Source: Musa acuminata AAA Group (lineage: Eukaryota > Streptophyta > Magnoliopsida > Zingiberales > Musaceae). Taken from it: a DNA stretch of 64,000 nt. Both the position numbers and the translations under genes were made by a program. Positions 10,825 to 20,906 of this stretch are shown here, in pieces; position 1 is the first letter of the stretch; each line of letters starts with the position of its first letter. The DNA lies in NCBI RefSeq assembly GCF_036884655.1, contig NC_088347.1:14579501-14643500 (forward strand), in the 5' to 3' direction. The notes under the pieces are model-generated. The model worked only from the letters and a program-made list of their open reading frames with translations. It searched no databases and was not told the origin of the DNA.

Positions 10825-11823
10825 ATGACTTTTCAAGAGGGCTGTTCGGTCTTTCGTCCACCGTTCTTTAACGGATTGGACTACACTTATTGGAAAACTC
10901 GAATGAGAGTTTTCTTAATTTCTCTAAATCTGGATTTATGGAATATCATTGAAAACGGTTTTCAACTTCCCTCCAAACCGATGAACGAATGGTCGGTTTT
11001 GGAGAAGAAGAATTTTTCTTTAAACGCAAAGGCTATGAATGCCTTATTTTGCGCATTGGACAAAAATGAGTTCAATCGGATTTCTACGTGTGAAACGGCT
11101 TTCGATATTTGGCGCACTCTTGAAATCACGCACGAGGGAACTAGTAGAGTCAAAGACTCGAAAGTTAATATTCTACTGCTTAATTTCGAGCTTTTTCATA
11201 TGAAACCAAGCGAAACCGTTGTTGACATGTACACCCGTTTTACGGATGTCGTCAATGGTTTAAAATCACTTGGTAAAAGCTTTTCGGATTTTGAACTCGT
11301 TAACAAAGTTTTGCGCTCACTTTCTAAAACTTGGGATTCAAAAGTAACTGCTATTCAAGAATCAAAAAACTTGAACCATTTTCCACTTGAAGAACTAATT
11401 GGTTCATTGATCACATATGAAATGACGTGCAATGCACGTGAAGAACTTGAGAACCACCTTCCAAAGAACAGGAAGGATTTGGAACTCTGGACAAATGAAT
11501 GCCACTTGAGCGATGACTAAAGTGATGAGGACAATGATGAACAAACCAACCTTCCAAAGAACAGGAAGGATTTGGGACATAGAACATTTGAAGACCACTC
11601 GAGCATAAGCTCAAGTGATGGTGAACTTAAAATGAAACGAAAATTAAAAAGCAAAAAGAATGGAACTACTTGCTTTAAACGCAAGAAGAAGAACAAAAAT
11701 TGGGATGAATCGAGCTCCTCCGAAGAAGAAAAAGTCAACAAAAGCAAGGCGGCAAACTACGCCTTAACAGCCTACAATGATGAGGTAATCGAAATCCCCC
11801 TAATTTACTTCGAAATTACATGA
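10825..11823 (+). pseudogene. gag: gag of element A with one premature stop
   Basis: The frame equals that of element B (333 codons with stop) apart from an in-frame TAA at 11518-11520 that ends the open frame after 231 residues. The N-terminal FNGLDYTYWKTRMRVF is the DUF4219-type start of copia Gag. The following helical stretch with LNAKAMNALFCALDKNEF and ITHEGTSRVK matches the UBN2 Gag family (about residues 55-185). The rest is acidic Ser/Asp-rich and then Lys-rich. Gag builds the cytoplasmic virus-like particle. Without the nonsense change it would be intact, so decay is at an early stage. No zinc knuckle is present. Confidence 0.9.
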
Positions 11824-14454
11824 TGCTTTTGATGATGCACTTTTCTTTTTTTTAAATTTTGTTGAAAATTATATTTTTAACAATGAAAATGCAAAAATAT
11901 GATCATGCTTGTAATCTCGAAAATGATAATGAAAATTGCATGTCTCATGTTAATGTAAGATAGAAATCTAATGATTTTACACCTAGTGAGATTAATCTTA
12001 TGTGCTTGAGAAGCAAGAATATATATTTTGATCATTTTCATATTGCTTTTCAATGACGATACATGGCTTTTGTCTGGAAGGCTTGATATTTTTCATTGTC
12101 TTTGTTTATTAAATATAATGTATGGTTTTGACATAAGAATAAAGAGTTGAGCATGCTATTATAAAGTCAATCATAAATTAAAACTAAAGAAGTTTTAGGC
12201 ATTTATAAGAATCATTCAAAATTATGTTCAATGAAACCTTGCTTAATGTTGCAATGAAAATATTAAAGTTATACTTGATGATTTCAGATTTGACAAATGC
12301 TACACTTTAAATATGAATCATTCTTCAATCAGATTAAATGCTTCAATCATTTTCTATCTCTAAGAGTTCTCGATTTTGGTGAAATACAAGTGATAAATTC
12401 ATTTATGATATCTTGTAAATCACTTGAATTATGAATGAGTTTTTCTTTTTTATGATGTGTTAAAAGAATCACTTAAAAAGAAAATGTTTTTCCCATTTTA
12501 TCGAGATTAATGATTTCATGATATTATGTGAATCTCGAAACTAATTTTGATGAAATAGTAATAACGTTATTCATGTTATGAATCTTAAAAATGATAATAT
12601 GCTTCATGTGATAATATGAATACATGAAACACTTATGATATTCTGTGTATTCATAAAATATTTATCTCATCATCCAATAACTCTTCTTGATATTCCTTAT
12701 GAGATGAAATGAAATAATGCATGAAATACAAATGAGGAGTTAATGATCATGCATAATAAGATGTAATGAATTCTAGATACCATCGTTTGAATATCTATGA
12801 TCATGCTGCCAAAATGATGTATCATGAATGCTTGAATATCATGTTTGATATGCTCATGATGATGATTGATTTTTCGGTATCATGCATAAATTTTTTGAAA
12901 TGTAATGTTAATAAATTTGTGCATTGAAACTATAATGATGCACAAATAAGAATGATTACTTACCTTTGTCATGATTTAGAAATTGATGTAAAGGGTTTTT
13001 CCCTTGTTGACAATGACAAAGGGGGAGATAGCTAGCTTGTACAAGTCAAGAAGATGAAAAAACTTGATTGCTAGCTTGCCTATCTCAAGAGGCAAAAATG
13101 CTAACTTGCACATCTAGTAAAACTTGACAAATTTGCATATATCAAGAAGCAAGAGTTGCCTTCTTGAACATCTCAAAATTGCTAGCTTGCGGGCCTTAAA
13201 ATGTACAAACTTTTTGCTAGCTTGTATATGGTAAACCTGCTATCATACTATCATGATGATGAGTATGTCTTATCTTTATGATTGAATTTGAAAAACAATG
13301 GCAAAAATACGTCTTAATGATTGAACGTGTTAAAATTATTTTTCGAACCTTCTTGATTGAATGATTGAATCACTTGACTGGCATAATGATTTTACACATT
13401 TACATGTTGAAAATTATGTGCTTGAATACAAAACTTCCATGATAACAAGCATGCTTTACCTTCATGATTGTAATTGAATATCTATAGCAAAACCTTGTTC
13501 GAATGGAAGAAAGACTCAAATTTCATTTTCGGATTCTCTTGAGTCTAACATATCAAGTTCACTCTCTTCCAAACTTAACAAGCATATGCCATATCAAGTT
13601 TAGTTCATATCATTGATTTTTGACATATGTAATTGACTAGCAAATACATCTCTCATACACACATCATGTGAAAAATATTTTTTTTGAGAAATGGATTTGA
13701 TGAATATGGATGAAAGTGTTTTTACTTGCAAGGATTTATTTCACATACATAACAACAAGCACTTATGCTTAAAATTTGCTTATATCGTTCTCCGTTTTGT
13801 TGATGACAAAGGGGGAGAAATAGATGAATTGATGCCATGAACACTGATGCTAGGCTTGCATCATCAAGAGATATATGAATTGATATGATTGCCATATTTG
13901 CAATGCTTGCATCATTAAGAGATATATGAATTGATGCTATGATTGCCAAACTTGTATTATGCCATGTTTTCATCATGCGTTAAGATATCAAGAACTTGTA
14001 TCGTAATTTTACGCGTTGATATCCTACCATGTGATGAAATGCTATAATTGATAAACACTTGAAATGTTTGCATTATGATATCAAAAGCCTACATCGTAAT
14101 TTTTCATGTTGGTATTTGATATTAGCAAACTTGCATGATGATAAAACTTGATATTATGATTTTCATGCAAAGAGTTGAATCAATATCACAAACACTTGAT
14201 TGTGATACTTCTCCTTTTTGTTGATGACAAAGGGGGAGAAGTATGTTGATGAAAGTATGTTGATGACATGACATGTGATGCATAAGTTTATGCATAAGTT
14301 CATGTTGACGTGTTGCAAGTATTCATGATGAATATTGCAATGACTTGAATTCAGTTTGAATTCAAGGTTCTATCAATATGGCATATTGATAGGGGGAGTT
14401 TGTTTAAACTCCGGGAGTTAAGTTTAACTCCGTCATCAAGTGGTTGTCATCATC
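11824..14454 (+). other. AT-rich non-coding internal region of element A
   Basis: About 2.6 kb with no pol or env-like coding. It is rich in ATGATG/CATGAT words. Around 13030-13230 it carries imperfect repeats built on GCTAGCTTGC and CATCTCAAGAAGCAA. Internal polypurine tracts of the form ACAAAGGGGGAGA occur at about 13018-13028, 13808-13820 and 14229-14240, and another G-run at 14391-14400. Multiple polypurine tracts before the 3' LTR are a known Sirevirus trait. Confidence 0.8.
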
Positions 14455-14468
14455 AAAAAGGGGGAGAT
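14455..14468 (+). other. Terminal polypurine tract, element A
   Basis: AAAAAGGGGGAGAT directly precedes the 3' LTR start TGTTGAATC at 14469. It is the expected plus-strand primer site. Confidence 0.9.
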
Positions 14469-14544
14469 TGTTGAATCTCGTATTTTGATGATGAAACTAC
14501 TTGATATATGTTTATGATTTAATCTGCGTTTTGAGTGACGCAGG
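14469..14544 (+). repeat. Element A 3' LTR, first 76 bp
   Basis: It matches the first 76 bp of the A 5' LTR, then stops at GCAGG (14540-14544), the target site duplicated by element B. It continues at 23568. Confidence 0.93.
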
Positions 14545-17201
14545 TGTTAGGATCGAGAGCACTAAGAGGGGGGGGGGGTGAATTAGTGCAGCGGAAATCT
14601 TACAGCGATTAAAAACCAAAAGCTACGTTCGTTCAAAAACTATTATGATGCAAAAGCAAATTCTCAGTTTGTATCTAAGTGCAGTTTGCGTCTAAGCGCA
14701 GATTGCGTCTAAGCGCAGTTTTGCGTCTAAGCGCAATTTACGTCTAAACTCAGATTTACGTCTAAACGCAGTTTTACGTCTAAACGCAGATTTACGTCTA
14801 AACGCAGATTTACGTCTAAACGCAGATTTACGTCTAAACGCAGTTTTACGTCTAAACGCAGATTTACGTCTTAAACTCAGATTTACGTCTAAACGCAAAT
14901 TTACGTCTAAACGCAGTTTTACGTCTAGACGTAGATTTACGTCTAAACTTTGAAACTTGTTTGTATACTCGCAGAAGGCAGTATGCAGTTGAAATCAAGA
15001 TGTAAACGTGAACTGAAATCTGATGATTGAGCGAGGAAAGCCGATTTACGTCTGAATGCAGTTTTACGTCTAAATGCTGAAACTCGTTCGTAAAATCGTA
15101 GAGGAAAGTTTGCAGTTATCAATAGGATCAAAATGTAAGTGTAAACTGCAAAGAAGCTCGTTCGTAAAAGCACGGAAGACAGTTCTGTAAACATAAACAG
15201 TAATGTATGAAAATACGAATTTACGTCTGAATGCAGATTCGGAAGAACAGCACTTAGAACTTGTTCGTGAAAGCGCAGAGAGCAGTAGCAATGAAGGAGG
15301 TTTGCAGTAATGATAAAGTGCTCGAAAATAAACGCAAACCAGAGATTTAGAGTGGTTCGGTCAGCCTTGACCTACTCCACTTTTGGCTTCCTCCACCAAC
15401 GAGGTTGCCGACGTCAACTAGGTGCCTTCCTTCAATGGGCGAAGGCTAACTGCCCTTTTACAGTTTCTCTCCTTTTGACAGGCTCAGGAGACAACCTTTA
15501 CAGACCTTTCTCTCCTCACTTTACAACTGAAAACTTGAAGAACAGAAGGAGGAGACTTAAAGGCTTTACAACACTTTTGAGCTCTTAGAATCACAGAAAA
15601 GATCAAGATTTCGGTATTGGTCTATATCTTTTCAGTGCTGAATGGGTGGGGTATTTATAGGCCCCAACCCAATTCAAAATTCGAGCTCAAAACGATCAAA
15701 TCCCAGAATTCTGGGATCAGGCGGTTGCACCTCTCGACTGGAGAGGTGGCACCGCCTGGCAGAGCTCGAAGACTGAGCTCTGCCGATTGCTTCTCTCTGC
15801 CAGAGCTCGAAGACTGAGCTCGATGGTTGCATCACCTGGCAGAGCTTGAAGACTGAGCTTGGTGGTTGCATCACCTGGCAGAGCTCGAAATCTGAGCTTG
15901 GTGGTTGCATCACTTGGCAGAGCTCCAAACTGAGCTCAAGCTGATGCACCATTCTGCCAGAGCTCGAAGACTGAGCTTGGTGAATGCATCACGTGGCAAA
16001 GCTCGAGACTGAGCTCAGGCTGATGCACCACTCTGCCAGAGCTCGAAGACTGAGCTCGGTGGTTGCATCGCCTGGCAGAGCTCGGAACTTGAGCTCTAGC
16101 GGTGCAACCTCTTGGCTGGAGCGGTTGCACCTCCCAGCCTTGCAACCCTGGCGGTTGCACCTCCTGGCTGGGGCGGTTGCACCTCCCAACCCCACAGCCC
16201 AGGCGGTTGCACCTCCTGGCTGGGGCGGTTGCACCTCTCAACCCCACAGCCCAGGCGGTTGCACCTCCTGGCTGGGGCGGTTGCACCTCTCAACCCCACA
16301 GCCCAGGCGGTTGCACCTCCTGGCTGGGGCGGTTGCACCTCCTGGTGCACTCAGGGTCCGAATGGCTCACTCCATTCGACCCACTTTGAATCTTTTCAGG
16401 GACCCAATTGCCCCAAGATTAAGCTAATGGGATCACCTCCCATTTTCATGCTTAATCATCGTGCTAACTACGAATATCTTTAAGACAACTTCTGCAGCTT
16501 TGCTCCGATGCGTCAATCGCTTCTTCCGGCGAGTTTCCGGCCAACTTCCGACGATCAACCGACAACCTTCGGTGATCCTTCTGCGGACATTTGGCATACT
16601 CCTGGACTTTGCGACGATCCACTTGGCGAGTTCCGACGAGCTTCGCTTGGCAAGCTTCTGGACTTCTCGGATCTGTTCTCTCTGAACCTCCGACGACCGT
16701 CCGAACTTCCGTCGAACTCTCGAACTCCCAACGTGATCATGATCTTGACTCCGGCGCAACTCCTGCTGCTTGTCTTACTCTCATCGTAGTTAATCCTGCA
16801 CACTTATCTCAACACTTCAATCGAGACAATTAATCCTAAGCAATTAACCAAGTTGTCCGACATGTCATTGGTCCCTCGACGCTTCGTCCGATTCTTCGGC
16901 ACATCGTCCTCTCGTGCAGCCTATTGCCCAATCGGCCAGTTGACTCCGCAACTCCGATATCCTTGGCACAATACCCGCTCTTCTTGGCCCGATGCCCGAT
17001 TCCATGGCCCGAAGCCTTCTGTCGATACGTCGACCGATCCACCGGCCCGACGTCCAATCTTCTGACATGTTCCTTCGGCACAACATGATTTTCCTGCTTT
17101 AATTGTCTCATCCTGATCGAAGCATCCTGCGTCACTCAAAACGCAGATTAAATCATAAACATATATCAAGTAGTTTCATCATCAAAATACGAGATTCAAC
17201 A
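14545..17201 (-). repeat. Element B 3' LTR
   Basis: Minus-strand LTR, 2657 bp, from the GAGATTCAACA end at 17201 to TGTTAGGATCG at 14545. It has the 18-bp array at 14673-14950, the GC-rich minisatellite at about 15720-16345 and a minus-strand TATAAATA at 15652-15659. Relative to element A it holds about 200 bp more around 15060-15290. Confidence 0.93.
14673..14950 (-). repeat. 18-bp minisatellite in B 3' LTR
   Basis: Tandem units of TTTACGTCTAAACGCAGA on the plus strand, the same array as in A. On the minus strand it encodes a repeated six-residue phrase AFRRKS in one frame. Confidence 0.93.
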
Positions 17202-17215
17202 ATCTCCCCCTTTTT
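17202..17215 (-). other. Terminal polypurine tract, element B
   Basis: ATCTCCCCCTTTTT on the plus strand is a purine run on the minus strand directly upstream of the 3' LTR. Further minus-strand GGGGGAG tracts lie at about 17269-17280, 17430-17450, 17851-17870 and 18641-18660. Confidence 0.9.
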
Positions 17216-19857
17216 GATGATGACAACCACTTGATGACGGAGTTAAACTTAACTCCCGGAGTTTAAACAAACTCCCCCTATCAATATGCCATATTGATAG
17301 AACCTTGAATTCAAACTGAATTCAAGTCATTGCAATATTCATCATGAATACTTGCAACACGTCAACATGAACATATGCATAAACTTATGCATCATATGTC
17401 ATGTCATCAACATACTTTCATCAACATACTTCTCCCCCTTTGTCATCAACAAAAAGGAGAAGTACTACAATCAAGTGTGTGTGATATTGGTTCAACTCAT
17501 TGCATGAAAATCATAATATCAAGTTTTATCATCATGCAAGTTTGCTAATATCAAATACCAACATGAAAAAATTGCGATGTAGGCTTTTGATATCATAATG
17601 CAAACATTTCAAGTGTTTATCAATTATAGCATTTCATCACATGGTAGGATATCAACGCGTAAAATTATGATACAAGTTCTTGATATCTTAACGCATGATG
17701 AAAACATGGCATAATACAAGTTTGGCAATCATAGCATCAATTCATATATCTCTTAATGATGCAAGCATTGCAAATATGGCAATCATATCAATTCATATAT
17801 CTCTTGATGATGCAAGCCTAGCATCAGTGTTCATGGCATCAATTCATATATTTCTCCCCCTTTGTCATCAACAAAACGGAGAACGATATAAGCAAATTTT
17901 AAGCATAAGTGCTTTTTGTTATGTATGTGAAATAAATCCTTGCAAGTAAAAACACTTTCATCCATATTCATCAAATCCATTTCTCAAAAAAATATTTTTC
18001 ACATGATGTGTGTATGAGAGATGTATTTGCTAGTCAATTACATATGTCAAAAATCAATGATATGAACTAAACTTGATATGGCATATGCTTGTTAAGTTTG
18101 GAAGAGAGTGAACTTGATATGTTAGACTCAAGAGAATCCGAAAATGAAATTTGAGTCTTTCTTCCATTCGAACAAGGTTTTGCTATAGATATTCAATTAC
18201 AATCATGAAGGTAAAGCATGCTTGTTATCATGGAAGTTTTGTATTCAAGCACATAATTTTCAACATGTAATTGTGTAAAATCATTATGCCAGTCAAGTGA
18301 TTCAATCATTCAATCAAGAAGGTTCGAAAAATAATTTTAACACGTTCAATCATTAAGACGTATTTTTGCCATTGTTTTTCAAATTCAATCATAAAGATAA
18401 GACATACTCATCATCATGATAGTATGATAGCAGGTTTACCATATACAAGCTAGCAAAAAGTTTGTACATTTTAAGGCCCGCAAGCTAGCAATTTTGAGAT
18501 GTTCAAGAAAGCAACTCTTGCTTCTTGATATATGCAAATTTGTCAAGTTTTGCTAGATGTGCAAGTTAGCATTTTTGCCTCTTGAGATAGGCAAGCTAGC
18601 AATAAGTTTTTTCATCTTCTTGACTTGTACAAGCTAGCTATCTCCCCCTTTGTCATTGTCAACAAGGGAAAAACCCTTTACATCAATTTCTAAATCATGA
18701 CAAAGGTAAGTAATCATTCTTATTTGTGCATCATTATAGTTTCAATGCACAAGTTTATTAACATTACATTTCAAAAAATTTATGCATGATACCGAAAAAT
18801 CAATCATCATCATGAGCATATCAAACATGATATTCAAGCATTCATGATACATCATTTTGGCAGCATGATCATAGATATTCAAACGATGGTATCTAGAATT
18901 CATTACATCTTATTATGCATGATCATTAACTCCTCATTTGAATTTCATGCATTATTTCATTTCATCTCATAAGGAATATCAAGAAGAGTTATTGGATGAT
19001 GAGATAAATATTTTATGAATACACAGAATATCATAAGTGGTTCATGTATTCATATTATCACATGAAGCATATTATCATTTTTAAGATTCATAACATGAAT
19101 AACGTTATTACTATTTCATCAAAATTAGTTTCGAGATTCACATAATATCATGAAATCATTAATCTCGATAAAATGGGAAAAACATTTTCTTTTTAAGTGA
19201 TTCTTTTAACACATCATAAAAAAGAAAAACTCATTCATAATTCAAGTGATTTACAAGATATCATAAATGAATTTATCACTTGTATTTCACCAAAATCGAG
19301 AACTCTAGAGTTAGAAAAATGATTGAAGCATTTAATCTGATTGAAGAATGATTCATATTTAAAGTGTAGCATTTGTCAAATCTGAAATCATCAAGTATAA
19401 CTTTAATATTTTCATTGCAACATTAAGCAAGGTTTCATTGAAGATAATTTTGAATGATTCTTATAAATGCCTAAAACTTCTTTAATTTTAATTTATGATT
19501 GACTTTATAATAGCATGCTCAAATCTTTATTCTTATGTCAAAACCATACATTATATTTAATAAACAAAGACAATGAAAAATATCAAGCCTTCCAGACAAA
19601 AGCCATGTATCGTTATTGAAAAGCAATATGAAAATGATCAAAATATATATTCTTGCTTCTCAAGCACATAAGATTAATCTCACTAGGTGTAAAATCATTA
19701 GATTTCTATCTTGCATTAACATGAGACATGCAATTTTCATTATCATTTTCGAGATTACAAGCATGATCATATTTTTGCATTTTCATTGTTAAATTATTAA
19801 AAATATAATTTTCAACAAAATTTTTTTTAAAAAAAGGAAAGTGCATCATCAAAAGCA
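17216..19857 (-). other. AT-rich non-coding internal region of element B
   Basis: The counterpart of 11824-14454 in element A, in inverted orientation and nearly identical. It includes the GCTAGC-rich repeats at about 18430-18640. No coding frame with family resemblance was found. The 84-codon plus-strand frame at 17695 reads across a degenerate repeat of about 60 bp and is not a gene. Confidence 0.8.
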
Positions 19858-20856
19858 TCATGTAATTTCGAAGTAAATTAGGGGGATTTTGATTACCTCA
19901 TCATTGTAGACTGTTAAGGCGTAGTTTGCCGCCTTGCTTTTGTTGACTTTCTCTTCTTCGGAGGAGCTCGATTCATCCCAATTTTTGTTCTTCTTCTTGC
20001 GTTTAAAGCAAGTAGTTCCATTCTTTTTGCTTTTTAATTTTCGTTTCATTTTAAGTTCACCATCACTTGAGCTTATGCTCGAGTGGTCTTCAAATGTTCT
20101 ATGTCCCAAATCCTTCCTGTTCTTTGGAAGGTTGGTTTGTTCATCATTGTCCTCATCACTTGAGTCATCGCTCAAGTGGCATTCATTTGTCCAGAGTTCC
20201 AAATCCTTCCTGTTCTTTGGAAGGTGGTTCTCAAGTTCTTCACGTGCATTGCACGTCATTTCATATGTGATCAATGAACCAATTAGTTCTTCAAGTGGAA
20301 AATGGTTCAAGTTTTTTGATTCTTGAATAGCAGTTACTTTTGAATCCCAAGTTTTAGAAAGTGAGCGCAAAACTTTGTTAACGAGTTCAAAATCCGAAAA
20401 GCTTTTACCAAGTGATTTTAAACCATTGACGACATCCGTAAAACGGGTGTACATGTCAACAACGGTTTCGCTTGGTTTCATATGAAAAAGCTCGAAATCA
20501 AGCAGTAGAATATTAACTTTCGAGTCTTTGACTCTACTAGTTCCCTCGTGCGTGATTTCAAGAGTGCGCCAAATATCGAAAGCCGTTTCACACGTAGAAA
20601 TCCGATTGAACTCATTTTTGTCCAATGCGCAAAATAAGGCATTCATAGCCTTTGCGTTTAAAGAAAAATTCTTCTTCTCCAAAACCGACCATTCGTTCAT
20701 CGGTTTGGAGGGAAGTTGAAAACCGTTTTCAATGATATTCCATAAATCCAGATTTAGAGAAATTAAGAAAACTCTCATTCGAGTTTTCCAATAAGTGTAG
20801 TCCAATCCGTTAAAGAACGGTGGACGAAAGACCGAACAGCCCTCTTGAAAAGTCAT
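19858..20856 (-). CDS. gag: Gag polyprotein of element B (332 aa, intact)
   Basis: A complete frame from ATG at 20856, 50 bases past the LTR end, to TGA at 19858. Residues about 10-35 (FNGLDYTYWKTRMRVF) are the DUF4219-like N-terminus, and about 55-185 are a UBN2-type Gag core with KNEFNRISTCETAFDIW and THEGTSRVKDSK. Residues about 185-250 contain a short internal duplication of LPKNRKDL. The C-terminal part is Ser/Asp-rich, then Lys-rich, and ends YFEIT. Copia Gag normally carries a CX2CX4HX4C RNA-binding knuckle. Here only one Cys (TTCFKRKKK) remains at that site, while D still has the full motif. The protein should still form the particle shell. Lys-rich residues may replace the knuckle in RNA binding, which is inference. 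No pol follows. Confidence 0.88.
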   Translation of the reverse strand: MTFQEGCSVFRPPFFNGLDYTYWKTRMRVFLISLNLDLWNIIENGFQLPSKPMNEWSVLEKKNFSLNAKAMNALFCALDKNEFNRISTCETAFDIWRTLEITHEGTSRVKDSKVNILLLDFELFHMKPSETVVDMYTRFTDVVNGLKSLGKSFSDFELVNKVLRSLSKTWDSKVTAIQESKNLNHFPLEELIGSLITYEMTCNAREELENHLPKNRKDLELWTNECHLSDDSSDEDNDEQTNLPKNRKDLGHRTFEDHSSISSSDGELKMKRKLKSKKNGTTCFKRKKKNKNWDESSSSEEEKVNKSKAANYALTVYNDEVIKIPLIYFEIT

Positions 20857-20892
20857 TTCTCTCGGGTGTAAATCCGAAATGAGAAAAACCCC

Positions 20893-20904
20893 GCTCTGAT
20901 ACCA
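20893..20904 (-). other. Primer binding site, element B
   Basis: GCTCTGATACCA on plus is TGGTATCAGAGC on minus. It is complementary to initiator tRNA-Met and adjoins the 5' LTR. Confidence 0.93.
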
Positions 20905-20906
20905 AT

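Noticed and set aside
11824..14454. Hidden env-like ORF, as found in some Sireviruses
   Set aside because: No frame over about 85 codons, no membrane segments in series and no conservation of frame between A, B and G.
17695..17949. 84-codon plus frame repeated as 13722-13976 on minus
   Set aside because: It is antisense to the element's non-coding region and spans an imperfect duplication of about 60 bp. It is truncated in G.
19934..20326. 130-codon plus frame antisense to gag (and 54834-55385, 183 codons)
   Set aside because: These are shadows of the gag frame on the opposite strand, conserved only because gag is conserved.
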